Below, piece by piece: positions 35,581 through 59,690 of a stretch of DNA of 64,000 nt. The notes below the pieces were generated by a model. The model was not told the DNA's origin and searched no databases. It was given only the letters and a program-made list of their open reading frames with translations. Every line of letters begins with the position of its first letter. The stretch's first letter is position 1. The translations under genes were made by a program, and so were the position numbers. The DNA is from Acanthochromis polyacanthus (lineage: Eukaryota; Chordata; Actinopteri; Pomacentridae), in NCBI RefSeq assembly GCF_021347895.1, contig NC_067127.1:20308984-20372983 (forward strand). Reading direction: 5' to 3'.

Positions 35581-36765
35581 GTATGAAAGAAAGAGATGGG
35601 AGGGCAGAGGGGCAGAGTCAAGTGCATTGTGGGACACCCCGGCAATCTAAACCTATAGCAGCATAACTATGGAAAGTTTTTAGTCTAATCGTAAAAGTAG
35701 AGAGGGTGTCTGCCTCCCAGACCCAAATTGGGAGGGTTAGGGTTAGAAGTTGATAAGTGAAGGCTCTGTCTTCTATTCTGATTGTGGTAATAGCCACAAG
35801 TAAATCAGCAGTCTGAGAGAGTTAGGGCTCTGTTGGGGTAATATGGTACAATAAGGTCTTTAAGGTATGATGGAGCTTGGTCATTAAGAGTTTTATATGT
35901 GAGAAGCAGGATTTTAAATTCCAACCTGGATTTTACAGGGAGACAATGAAGAGAAGCTGATCTGGGAGAAATATGATCTCTCTTATTGGTTCCTCTCAGA
36001 ACTCTGGCTACAGCATCTTGTGTTAGCTGGAGGTTTTGAAGAGAATTATTGGGACACCCTGATAATAAGGAATTAGGAATTAGGAAAAGTCCAGTCAACA
36101 AGTTATAAATGCATGCACTAGTTTCTCAGCATCACTCTGAGACAAGATGTTCCTGATGTTCAAGATGGTCCTTTCTTTCGTCTATTATGTAGACGAAAGA
36201 AAGCTGTCCTACAAACTTCCTTTAAATGTATGTTAAGAATATATCTTCATCAAAAGTAATTCCAATGTTCTTTACAGTAGAACTGGAGGCTAATGCAATG
36301 TCATCTCAAGTAACTATCTGGTTAGACAGTGTGTTTCTGAGGTTTTGTACAATATCCTCAGTTTTATCCCAATTTAAATTAAGAAAATGACAGGTCAATC
36401 AGGCCTTTATGTCCTTCAGACATGCCAGGAGTTTGAAGAAATGATTGGTTTCATAGATAAATATAGCTGGGTGTCATCTGCATAACAATGGGAATTTATG
36501 CAGTGTTTCCTAATAACATTGCCTAAGGGGAGCATGTACAAAGTAAATAATATTGGTCCTAACACAGAACCTTGTGGAACTCCAGAACTAACTGGAAATA
36601 AAAGGGAGAAATAAAAGGGAGGCTCAATGGATCTGTAATTGGTTAAAACACCTAGATCTAGAGTAGGTTTTTGAGAAGTGACTTGTTATAGTAACTTTAA
36701 AAGCCTGTGCTATGTAGCCTGTTAGTAAAGAGACGTTGATGATATTTAATATTGCAATGTGTGGT
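35580..36765 (-). mobile_element. LINE (L2/Rex-type) RT and 3' region fragment
   Basis: The minus strand encodes LYMLPLGN, then [15 protein letters not shown] (the catalytic YADD box, near 36462-36484). Further along is TNKRDHISPRSASLHCLPV with FKILLLTYKTLNDQAPSYL (35805-36101). It is interrupted by stops and lacks the endonuclease. The 3' UTR-like part extends to about 35580. It abuts the Gypsy fragment at about 36.8 kb. Confidence 0.85.
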
Positions 36766-36799
36766 GCCAGCTATCCAACAATTTTTTGCCTCCATCTAG

Positions 36800-38080
36800 T
36801 TTCACCTCCAGTGGAACTAGCCCCTGTATTTAACAAACATCAAGCCCTTTATCTTCCACTGCATTGACTCTATGACTGCTGAGTCAACTTTATGCATGGG
36901 AGTCCCTCTTCCTAGTAGCTGCCTGTACAACGTGTCCAAGTCTAAACATACAGCCATGAAGAACTACATCTGAGAGTTGCTGGCAGAAGGGATCATCTGC
37001 CCCATCCTATTCTTCAGAGACCTCTTTGTCTCTGCATTGGCCTCCAGGGGTTGAATAAGATCACATTTAAAACAAATGTCCTCTTCCCCTAATTAGTTCT
37101 GCTTCTCCAAATTGGATCTACGCAATTCCTACCACATGATATGGATCAAGGAGGGACGTAAGTGGAAAGCAATTTTCAACATCTCTTGGGAATTTTAGTA
37201 TCTTGGGGTGCCTTTTGGTTTTATTAGAGCCCTACCAAGTTTTCAGAACCTGATTGAGAACATGCTCTATGATGTGATCAACTGCCTTGTCTTCATCTAG
37301 CCTGACAACATCCTGATCTCTTCCTGTACCCCGAGGATTACATTTAACCTGTGCATCAGGTCCCTAACCCTCGCGTTGTCCTTACCAAAAAATATTGTTG
37401 CCTTGTCTGAAAAAAGTCCAAAAATTCAGAAAAAATTTCCCCAAATTTATAAAGATTTGCAAAATGTTCAGGAAGAAAATTCCTGAAAAGTTTCCCTCAA
37501 AAGTTTTATTTTTTTAAATAAAAAATCCCCAAATTTGACAGCAAAATTCACTGGTTTTTGGTTGATTTTTTCCTGAATGTTCTTAAACATTTTTTATTTG
37601 TTTTATTTCCACCAAAAAATGTTAAAAAATTTCCTAATTTTTTTTTGGAAAATGTGTAAGTTTTCACTGTCAAAAATATATACCGTACATTTTTTCCACA
37701 TTTTTAAAACTTTAAAACGGGTCAGTTTGACCCACAGGACGACAGGAGGGTTAAGAGGTTCCATAAGAAGAAACTGTAAGTTTCCACAGTTTTTTCCTGG
37801 ACTGCATTATCTCAAAGGTGCAGGTGAAGATGGAACCAGCCAAAGCTGTGGTGGATAGCTTCACACAATGCTCTAAGAGACAATAAGTTAACCTCTGCAC
37901 CTTATTCTATCAGAGACTCTCAGCTGCGAAGAGAAATTCCAGCATAGAATACCATGAGTTGTTGGATGTCAAGCTAGCTCTGGATGAGGGGAGACATTGG
38001 TTGGAAGAGGCATGACATCTGCTCATTGTTTGGACAGATCACAAAAATCTTTCTTTTATGAATGTCTTAGAATACCAAGG
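36800..38080 (+). mobile_element. Ty3/Gypsy LTR retrotransposon pol fragment, interrupted
   Basis: The plus strand shows decayed reverse transcriptase: MGVPLPSSCLYNVS, then [18 protein letters not shown] (37100-37153), PFGFIRALPSFQNLIENML, and PDNILI in place of LDDILI. After a MITE insertion (37364-37754) the pol homology resumes. FPQFFPG corresponds to VSFLGY, and RNase H-region pieces follow (LDVKLALDEGRHWLEEA; IVWTDHKNL near 38025). Frameshifts and stops are abundant, and no LTR, gag or integrase is seen. It is a dead fragment. Confidence 0.85.
37364..37754. mobile_element. TTAA-type MITE nested in the Gypsy fragment
   Basis: The left end CTAACCCTCGCGTTGTCC (37364-37381) and the complement of the right end, TTAACCCTCCTGTCGTCC (37754-37737), match in most positions. 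The outer TTAA is intact on the right and CTAA on the left. Near the right end is GGGTCAGTTTGACCC. The interior is AT-rich with AAAATTTCC-type repeats and has no transposase. Confidence 0.82.
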
Positions 38081-39059
38081 TATTATTTCAGAAATACTTG
38101 TAGTACATCTTGTAATTTGACAACAAGGCAAATAATGGTGCGATCCAAACAGCAGTACATTTGCAACAGGGGGACTTTAAATTGATTCATTTAAAACTGA
38201 TTTAAATTTAGAGTATACTAGGGTACGAGGTCTCTCAATGTAGCCGAGTAAGAAAATAAAAGCTGCTGGCACACACATGAGAAGGAATAGTTAGGAAAAC
38301 AAATGAATCAACTAACCCACAAGCAGCTGGAGCTTAAACAAGTAATTAAAAGTTTGAATTGATCTAAGAATAAAAATGAGTCCAGTTGAAGATTGTTCTT
38401 TAAGGTTGTAGGTGCAAAGTCTGTAAATCTGTATTTCTCAAGTTCAGTAAAAACAGCCAGCGCCTGCAGTGTACTCCAGTCATTAAAGCATGTATGATCA
38501 TTTTGATTTCAAAACATGATAGTGGTGTAATATAAGAGGGTCAAAAACCAGGAAGGGTCTTACAAATATATAAGTGTCATTGACTGTCATGCCTTATAAA
38601 GAGCGAAGGCCACCCAACCTCAGCACACAGCTTACAATAATAAGTATTGTTCTGATCACCAGTAATGAATCTGAATGCAGAGTGTTAAACAGCACTGAGG
38701 GCTTAGGAGTCCCTGGAGGTGCATGCATGTATTAATTATTATCATAATCCAATCCTGATAGAAAAGTTTCTTTGGATTCTGGTGCAGGTTTGGGAAATTT
38801 TCAGACATCGCCACATTCAAGGAAATGATTTGCAATATTTCTGGGTTCTGAATTTACCTGACTAGGGCTGGATCCTGTCGAACCACAGCGCAGACTTTTA
38901 CATTTCAGGCTTTTGCACCCCATTCTCAAAATCAGGAACACACCCATGAACACATAACGAACAGAGATACACCAAGGTTCCACGAGCAGATGCAGTGAGA
39001 GGTCCGTCCAAACACGCACACACACAGATCAGCATATTTCTCAGAACATTTTCATCCAT

Positions 39060-39310
39060 CAGCCTACCTCTCGCGGGGATCTACTTGCTGCTGAGTCTCT
39101 ATGCTCCCCTTGTCCTCTCCTTTTGGGATGGTGATAGGTAAAAGTCCCTTACAAAGCCCTCATCTTCCTCCTCCTCGTCTTCACATCCACAGGTGACCTC
39201 TCTCCCTCTCTCTGCCTTCAACTCCACTACATTCACTGTGCCGCCCTTGATCCCTCTCTCCTGCTGCTTCCTCTCCTCTCCTGTTTCAGTCTCAGCTGCC
39301 CCTAGCTGTG
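39060..39310 (-). other. Candidate gprin2 5' non-coding exon / promoter region
   Basis: On the minus strand a purine-rich, CpG-containing stretch ends with CCCGCGAGAG followed by GTAGGC, a usable donor at about 39066. gprin2's coding exon has an acceptor just before its ATG, so an upstream exon must exist. This is the best candidate I see, about 7 kb upstream. The block up to 39550 is also pyrimidine/purine-skewed and less AT-rich than its surroundings. It is an inference with no conserved protein to confirm it. Confidence 0.3.
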
Positions 39311-40479
39311 CACAAGATGGAGGAGACTTTGAGATAATCCTCTCCTACATCTGATTACAAATGTAAGGATGCAATCTTCAAGACCCCGCTCTGTAACGAG
39401 AGTAGAGCTGGTTAGTGGTTGGCTTATCCAGCTGGAGTGGGAGATGGATGGATGGAGGGGGGAGGGGGAATGATAATGAGAGGAGATAGTCAGACAGCCA
39501 GCGTCACTGTCCCTCCGCCTGGGAAGACGGGAGCCGGGCTGATGTATGAATGAATGTGAGGAGAGAAAACAAGAAAATGGCACCTTTCTCTCTCTGTTCG
39601 TCTTCGTTTTCCAGCCCTTTCTTTTATCTTTACTCACACACTCACTCAGTTTCACTCTGACCTCAGTTGCTGCTTCAGTCGCTTACTCTTTGTCGATCGC
39701 TCACTCAACCTCCCCGTCAACCTCCCACCAACGCCCCCCCGCTCTCCATCACTATCCCTGTTGCTATGGAAACTGCAATACTCAATGGGTGTAAATGCAT
39801 GTTTTTTTTTAGGCAGCAATGAGGTAACAGAGAGTCAAAACAATTTCACACATCAACTCGCTGCTTTTCATTTCAGTATATGTCAGAAACATGGAGGTCA
39901 CCAGTGATGATGACAGATCAACAGATGGCTAGCCCAAGCAGACACTGCAGAGGTCGTGGACATAGTTTCTCTAACACCACTTACGCATTTTTGATTGGAT
40001 GTTTTGAATCCTGGGATTTAGACAAACCACCAGCAACTTTACTGGACCAGAGAAATCAAAATTTGGTCAATTAGGGAGAGCTGGCAACAGCTAGTGGTAA
40101 CCGCAGCTGACTGGGATTGGTTGAGAATATGATGGTCTTTAAGCAGTTTGACACAGCTAGATGTCAGTCTGTCCTCGAACTCATATACACATAAATGGGA
40201 AAAACTATTTGGATGTTGGAGTTCAATCTCATTGAAATCATGACCAATTTGAGAGAAGGAGCATGACTGAAGTCTCTGAGTGAGTTTCATATTCACACAA
40301 TGTAAAACTAGAAAAATACTCAGAGAGCGCAGTATTCCACCAAGGCTGTTCATTCCTCAATATGGCATTGTCAGAAATGCAGCATTTTCTAAAGAAATGC
40401 AGCATTTGTTTATTATTTATTGATAATCAGAAATCACAACAGAGAATATAGACATTTAATACAGATGTACCCACAAACA

Positions 40480-40930
40480 AAACGACACAGGCGTGTGTTC
40501 TGCATGTGTATGTTATGTACAGATACGAATCGCATCACTTAAATATGTAGCAGGCGACGGGAATTGACTGGACATGGAAGCACTCTCACAGTTTAATTAG
40601 TTGTTCCTTGTATCAATTCTGATGGTAGTAGAATCGCAAACATGTGATCATCAGCAGGCAGCTGACGTAGTGTTCACTTGTTGTTATAGTTACAGTGACG
40701 CTGTGTCGCTAACTCACAACGATACAGAAATCTTTAAAAATCCGTGGATCCAGACTAAAAGCTGCATTACTGCCAAAATCAAATCACTTGATTCTTGTGT
40801 CTTTTCTGATCTTCCTTGAAAATTTCATCCAAATTCGTTAGTCTATTTTTGAGTACTGTTGCAAACAAACAGACAAACGTATGCCAATTGTCACATGGTC
40901 ATAAATTACCATGTCACTAAGGCCTCTGAA
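40480..40930 (+). repeat. Dispersed repeat copy A (pairs with 62890-63310)
   Basis: It shares with copy B, in the same order, TTTAAT.A.TTGTT.CTTGTATCA, AATGTGATCRTCAGCA, CAATGATACAGAAATCTTTAA, CATGGATCCAGACTA-type blocks and the end TGAAAATTTCATCCA. The two copies are roughly 75-80% alike by eye. Neither has a reading frame, so it is a SINE-like or MITE-like family without assignment. Confidence 0.75.
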
Positions 40931-41122
40931 ATGTCAATCACTTACACTATTTCGCTGCTGCCTGACAGGACATGCTGGACAGGATTAGCTTTTTAAAAGC
41001 TAGAAATATAGAAATCTGTGAGAAAAAAATCTGTTGAAATGTTCGTATTTTTAGTTTGGTTATAATTTTGTCAAAATGAATAAAAAGCCAAGATGACTTA
41101 GCTTTTCATACCAGGGTCACTG

Positions 41123-41617
41123 ATCCTCAGATTCCACCCAAAATATTGTTTAGTTGTCTGAAAATTTTCTTCAAAATTCTGCAAAAAATTTCCCCACATT
41201 TCTGAAAATTTACAAAACCTTCTGGAAGAAAATTTCAACAATTCCTTAAACATTTTCCTTAAACGTTTATTTTTTTTAAAAATCCCCAAAATTTGGCAAG
41301 AAAATTGCTGGAAAATATTTTTCAAAAAATGAGTAAAAATCTTACAAAAAAATCCTAAAAATATCTAAAATGATCACATATATATCGGTAAAACTTTTGA
41401 TATTTCCTTTAAGAACATTCACCACATGCAGATTTTTTGATGAATGTTCTTAAGAAATATTTCTAATATTTTTTTTCCACCAAAAAAGGTTGAAAAATTT
41501 CCAAAAAAGTTGAAAATGTGAACATCAGAAGTTTCACTGTGAAATTATTGTTTTTTTCCCTACATTTTCAAACTTTAAAATAGGTCAATTTGACCCACAG
41601 GACAACATGAGGGTTAA
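41123..41617. mobile_element. TTAA-type MITE, second copy
   Basis: It aligns by eye with the 37364-37754 element: CAAAATATTGTTTAGTTGTC versus AAAAATATTGTTGCCTTGTC at the left, and GGTCAATTTGACCCACAGGA at the right. The right end GAGGGTTAA is intact. The left terminal repeat is eroded, so the left boundary is approximate. Confidence 0.75.
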
Positions 41618-42784
41618 CAGCATTGCCTTGTGGCTAGAACGAATAAAAAACTAGACATGTTTTCTAGCACTATTTACCTGTGATAAAGCAGATACAACTG
41701 CTGAAACTTAGTGTCATGTTTTATACTGTTGTAGACTTCACTGTGCAGTTTACACAAAATGAATCCATACTTCGGCCTGTCAGCCTTATTATTTACAAAT
41801 AATGTCTTTCCAAATTATCTTTGAAACATTACTCACGATCCCGCTGGCACTAAGATTATAGTTGTGTGATACTTACATAAACAGTGTTCTAGATGTCTCT
41901 CTAAGTCAGAGAGTGAGTTGCTGGGTGTGGGTGGTCGACAGATGTGCACAGATTAAGGCGAAGATTTTCTTGGAGCAGCTGTGTGTTTGTGTGCAACATT
42001 ATCTGCTCTCAAGTAATGTCTCTTGGACGTATTAACATTTATTTTTGTGTATTTGTAGTATGCGTGTGTAGCTATTTTCGAGGAGCATTCCTTTATTTGT
42101 TTCTTTCATCATGTCCCAATCTCCAGTGCAGCATGACCACAGCTGTCTATTGTCCTGGTTCCTAAAACTGCTATTTTCAGGCTTTGCTGCAATATAGGCT
42201 GATCATGCACCAACCAATCAGCCCCACAGCAGGCGAAGACAGAGACAGTCCCAATCTTCACATTTGTGGACTTCATTCACTGCTTTTGGAACCTCTTTGA
42301 TCTTCAATGCAATTATGAGGTGCACTGAAAAATTTGGACCTTTGCAGTAGATTTTGGAGAGACTGCACTGTGTGCCAGCAAGTTGGCAGAAGGAATCAGC
42401 GAAAAGGCCTTTCAGCTACTTGACTATGTTGACAGGCAATCTGTCTAAACATGTAATTAAAAGGAAGCATGTTTAGATAGTTTAGTACACGCTAGTTTTA
42501 CAGAGCACTAACAACATTTTGTAAAAAATTTAAAATAATTCAAACAGCTGCCTCTAGACCAGTCAGTCTCTGTAATGCATCACTGGTCTCGTTTTTGTGG
42601 CGGTGACGCTCTACATATCTCAAAAAACGGACAAAAGCCTCTTCCAGATACACGCTTCTTTCAGACAGGTGAGCTCTCACAGTCACGCTTCAGAGGCTGC
42701 AGTTAAATCATTTGTTTCACAGCGGCTGTCCTTAGGTTGAATCCTGAGAACCATCACAGCTGTGGGGATGGTTTTCTTATCTAC

Positions 42785-42835
42785 TCTGATATACGTGGCT
42801 TTTAATAAAAGTGTCTGCTAAATGAAATTGTAGAA
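42785..42835 (+). repeat. SINE/LINE tail fragment
   Basis: TAATAAAAGTGTCTGCTAAA, then TGAAATTGTAGAATTG, is a diverged copy of the tail at 15915-15970. Confidence 0.55.
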
Positions 42836-42908
42836 TTGTCCAAAACAATCAAGGCTGAACACCGGCCTTTTGGCTTTTCTAGGAGTGCCATCATTTTTGT
42901 CCAGGCTA

Positions 42909-42930
42909 GTTTTTTTTTTTTTTTTTTTTT
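42909..42930. repeat. Poly-T run
   Basis: About 22 T, flanked by AT-rich DNA. It may be the inverted poly-A tail of a retroposed sequence, but no body was recognised. Confidence 0.7.
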
Positions 42931-44117
42931 AATGATTCTGTTGAACCAAAATTCAAAAGCAATGTCTGATTTCCATTAGCTAACTTTCTGTATTTTTTTC
43001 AAATTTATTATTATTATTGTCAATTACAACTTATTTCAGTGACCACTGTGGGTTTTTGTTCCTTTAATGGAAGAGTACCAACAACTTCGTCCATGTTTTT
43101 TTTCTTTTATGTCTGTCAGTGACAGCATCTGGCTGCTCACTGTGGTCCTTATTTATTCCATGTTTGTAGAGTTGCTTGTATCTAAAGTTAAAAATAGGGA
43201 TTAGATATTATCAAGGCTTTTTGACTTTTAACCCTTTGCTAAAATGGACAAGCGATGATAAGGTGAGCAGCTACTTCAACTGTGAATGGAAAAAGAAGTT
43301 TGCATTCCCATTTAACAATACGGCAGCGCCTTGTTTCAAAACTGTTTGCTGTGATGATAGTGTGCCCTTTTTCTCATTTTAGGGTTCAGGTCTCAGAACA
43401 GACATTGGGATTGAAGGGAAATAGCAGCATCAGCAGTCTTTGCACTTCTGCTTGTAGTTGTGTAAACTCTGCTGGACTCAGGAGATGGACCTCTGGCCGT
43501 GGAGCTTAAAACCCTTTAAAGGGCGCTCATTTAAATAGTTTGAAATCCAAAATTTCAACCCTCGAGTGTTATTAGAGGACATAAGATTTTTTTACTTCTG
43601 TGACATTTTTCTAAGTTCATAATTTTCACATTAAATTCAAGATCAATGAAGCCATCATATATGGTTCCTTGCCCATTAGTGATAAAAAAACAACATTCCA
43701 AGAAATGTATACATCGTCACTTAGCACAACTACTCAACCGTCAAATGTGTGAGTTTCGTCATCTAATCATGGTTAGTTTTGCCCGCAAATATGGGAGAGG
43801 ACCGTCTTTTTCCAACTTCAGAGAAAAGAGAAAGTTTGATCCGTTCCAGGCCTCTGCTGATTGGTCAAACGCTACGACGTAGTGTGCTGTAGAGTGATCT
43901 GTGCTGATTGTCTGGGTGAAAAGCACACGCACTTCTGGACCTCACTGAGACGCAGGAGCAACATTTAATGTGTGCGGAAGTTACTAAATATTAGCATATG
44001 CCTGATGAAGGGTGAAAGTGTTGCTTAGTGATGAAATGGTCTCAATATCAAGCTATTCCCACAACATTTTCTAATGTGACTATCCTTCCACACATTCTCA
44101 CTCAGGCACTCAGTCCT

Positions 44118-44209
44118 TTAACCATTTGATGAGCAACATGGGTCAAAAGACGCCCATATTCCATTGAATATGGGCGTCTTTTGACCCATGTTGCTCATCA
44201 GAGGATTAA
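44118..44209. mobile_element. 92-bp palindromic hairpin element with TTAA ends
   Basis: The arms at 44127-44161 and 44166-44200 are exact inverse complements over 35 bases with a 4-base loop (CATT). Each arm contains GAGCAACATGGGTCAAAAGA. Outside the perfect arms the inverted similarity continues imperfectly to TTAA at both borders (44118-44121, 44206-44209). This fits a minimal TTAA-type MITE that is almost entirely stem. Confidence 0.85.
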
Positions 44210-46373
44210 GCATGCCACAGGTAAAAAAAAGATACATAAACTGACACTGAGACTTTCACTCTTTCTGCAAAATGCACTGAGGTTTTCAGATTTCTATTGT
44301 AAAGTTTTATAGTTGAATGTTTCTAAATGGACATGAGGGTGAACGAGGAAAACAAACTAAAAGAAAAAAAAACCTGGATCATTCCAACCTCTTTATGTGT
44401 TTATTAGCGATAATACAGTGTTGGCCTTTTGACAGTTATACAAAACAAACAGAAAACAACAAGACAGCAGCTTCTGATTGGTCTGTGTTTTGGCTCTGAC
44501 GTCTGCTTTCTTGTCCCGTGACATTTGTGGGTTCTATCCTCAGATGTCAACACAAGTGTGAGAGGGAATAAAGTGGGTTTAGAAATGTGTGTTGGCTTTC
44601 AGACGATACTTGACAAATGACAGGCTTTTTTATCTTTTTTTTTTTTTCTCAGGATGTAGCATTCCTACTGGCTGCGGTGCTCGTCTTCCTCTCACAGTCA
44701 AGCACCCAAAAAGCCACACTAGGTTTTAATAGCTGTGGTCCAGGGCCATGCCTCATGACCACACCATGTCAGGATCAGTGCAAACTATTCAACAATATTA
44801 AAATGGTATTTTTGAATGATGACAAAAATAAATAAAAAGCACTTTATAGCCCAAAAGTGATACTTTTCCTACTGTCTGCATTTGAGTGAAAGTCAGTCAA
44901 CATGTCCTGTTCTGAGGAGTTATTTCAGCTTGGACACAAAAGAGAAAACCTGAGTTATAAACTGGAGACAAAGACTAAAAGATGTGACTGTTTACCAGGC
45001 AATAAGGCTGCTGCTGCTTCAATTTGGACAACTTTATAAAATCTCTTTCCTGTGAATCTTCCAACACTGCAGAAGTGCAATCCCACATGACCAGAAAACC
45101 CCGTTAGCAAAGACTCACTGGATCAGTTTCATCTGATACAACGGTCCTCATTACAAAACAGGATTCTCTTGGAGACATCAACATTTCAGCATTAATCTTG
45201 CCCCTTCAGCTTGGTATACACAATCAGTGGATGCATGATGAAAGGCAGTGGTTTCATGAAACCAGAGAACAAAATAACGCTGTTTTACCTCCACACTGAA
45301 TGCTCAATGGAGCTGATCACACCCATGATACTATGAAGAGCTGAAGGAAAACCTGAACTTTCATGTTGTGGTCCAAGTACACTACAATGTCATTTGTATC
45401 AACTCAAACAGATAAAAATATATATTCATATATACTGTATAGGCTAAAAGCATGGTCATCTGAAAATTTAAAACAAAGCTGGAGAATGTAAGGACACCTT
45501 AGTTACAGTCTGTCATCAGTCAAAAACCATCTTTTCCTATGTAAATAAAGTAAATGTAATCACTGACAGGATTTCAGTGGCACAGCCTGGACCACATCTG
45601 TGTTTTAGTCATGTGCCAAATCTAAGCACTTGATCTTCACATTAACCCATCATGGTTAGTTCAATCCATTTTGAAAATGTCTGTCTGTAAAGTCTACAGA
45701 CTGGAAAACTGAGCATTCAGTGGAACCTGCAGGTTCATGTACGTCTAACGATGAAAACCGGATGAGGACGTGGGCTATACTGTGTTCTGCCTGCTCTGTC
45801 TGTCTTCTGCCTCCTGACCGAACATATACAACCCTTTTAAAACTGGACTGCTTTACAATCATACTTGTAGGGAATGTGGAGACGTGTGCGTCCGTATCTG
45901 TGCATGTTAGTCCTGTATCCAGTGACACACTCCATATCCACAGAGTCACACTCTGTGGACTTCTATCCTCATATTAAGGCTGTCTGACCTGTCCTTTATG
46001 CCCCAAACCTGCTAGTCCACTAGATCCACAGCTGATGTGTTCGGTGAGAGCCTCATCCAGCACACTGACCGCCAGCACACAGGCTGCCCGGTGCTTGTGA
46101 GAGGATGGCAACAGATTGGGAGGATTGAATTCATTGATCTTTCCAAACAGCGACCAACACTTTAACAGAGATCTCATGTTGCACAGTCTTCTTTTTTCCA
46201 TGGAACAGGAGCACTGGTAGGATCAGCTAAAACCTCGTAGCTCTTTCAGTGCGTGCTGCTGTTGATTCCAGATCAGGTAGTCCAGTCTAATCCGGAGCTA
46301 AAAGGCTCAATCCCAGACTCCGGTCCAGCTGTTCTGTGTAGTGTCTGCCTGTGTTTGTGTGAGCAAAGTGTCC

Positions 46374-58482
<12,109 letters not shown>

Positions 58483-58700
58483 GGTGTTGGAGGGTAGAGG
58501 CAGCACTGGCAAGCAAGCAGCACCAATGAACAGGGCAGGAGAGCAGAGAGGTGGAGGAAGGGGGAGAGGAGAGGGGAGTGGAGGAGGAAGATCGAGCAGT
58601 TGATACTGGCACTGAGCTGTGCTGAAGAATAGCCATTTACACTAGGTCACCATGGCCAGCATAATCCATTACCTGCTGTCTGCTTCTAGCTCTGCAGTGC
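58483..58700 (-). promoter_or_regulatory. ndst2 5' UTR / upstream coding-strand pyrimidine tract
   Basis: On the minus strand a CT-rich tract (CTCTCCCCTTCCTCCACC type) precedes the start codon. An upstream ATG at 58636 opens a frame that overlaps the main start out of phase and runs to 58310. An AG acceptor (ATTCTTCAG) is near 58624. If the transcript includes 58636, the upstream frame could lower translation. Whether it does is not visible here. Confidence 0.35.
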
Positions 58701-59379
58701 AAAAACACTTTCAGCTAATTGAGAGAAAGATGGGAAGAAGGGAAAGATAGATGATTATTTAACTGATTGGAAAGATGGTTATCAGGAGATTGCAAAGTAA
58801 GAAATGGAAGTTGGTTCAACAACAGGTAAGAGCAGCACAAGTGATTTCTGTCTGAAGACCAGATGGGTCCTAGCTATAAGGCCCGACGTTCAGCCTCAGC
58901 TGCCTGCTGCTTGGTCTGTTCTGTTTCTCAAGCAGCTGTGCAGGGGTCTCTACATAAGGATGTGTCCATCTGTAGATGTCTCTGTCGTCTCTCAGCAGTG
59001 GGAGTGTTAGGGGTGGTAGTCTGTTCTTCGGGGTTGAACCCCTTCAGGCCACCTTGACAGGACATCCCAGAAAAAGACACCTAGAGAATGACAGCAAAGA
59101 GGGGGACGAGGATGAGAAGGATGAAAGAAGAGGGAAGGGAATAATTCAGTTCAATTCAAACACTTCATTTATCCCAGAGGGGCAATTAAAAAGGCACAAA
59201 GAGCAGCATCAACATAGTAAAGGACAAAAACAAACAGAACATCAGACAATAAAAACGACACAAAGTTCTAAATTTAAAAAAACAAAGTTCTATAAATTAA
59301 AAACAAATTCTATAATTTAAAAATAAATACTTTAATTTAAAAAATATTCTATAATTTAAAAACAAAGTTAAACAAAAAG

Positions 59380-59690
59380 TTTTACCAAACTTGGACCGCC
59401 TGGCGAGGTCATCTGTATGTCATGGACATTAGCCAGTGACATCGGACACCACATTTACAAAGATGACCCCTGTGACCTTGAAAATTAGGTCAAGGTCATC
59501 AAATGTGAACTTGACCTGTGTCTTATTATGGTACACCTGTGTACCAAATATGGTGAGGCTACATCAATATTTTATCGAGTTATCGCACGGAAACCAAATT
59601 GTTACAGACAAACAAGCAAGCAAGACCATGCAGCTCAAAACAATACCTTCTGGAAAACGACGTTTTTCCGGGCGGTAATAAAATCTCCAA
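59380..59690 (+). repeat. Dispersed repeat with GACCTTGAAAATTAGGTCAA motif
   Basis: TGTGACCTTGAAAATTAGGT, then CAAGGTCATCAAATGTGAAC, TGACCTGTGTCTTATTATGG and a tail with ACAGACAAACAAGCAAG, then GGCGGTAATAAAATC. It resembles a widespread fish repeat whose tail has some likeness to the ends of the 40.5-kb and 62.9-kb copies. The class is not assigned. Confidence 0.5.

Larger units (their letters stand above)
32104..46373. other. gprin2-ndst2 intergenic region, repeat-rich
   Basis: About 14 kb with no recognised coding exon. It holds the Tc1 copy, compound microsatellite, LINE, split Gypsy fragment, three TTAA-type elements and dispersed repeats listed separately. 42.9-44.1 kb and 44.2-45.9 kb contain only short frames without recognisable similarity. 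The part next to 46373 must include the ndst2 3' UTR, and its end is not placed. Confidence 0.6.

Noticed and set aside
45974..46201. Protein-like minus frame beginning MEKRRLCNMRSLLKCWSLFG
   Set aside because: It lies in the expected ndst2 3' UTR just past the stop. There is no recognised family and no splice evidence.
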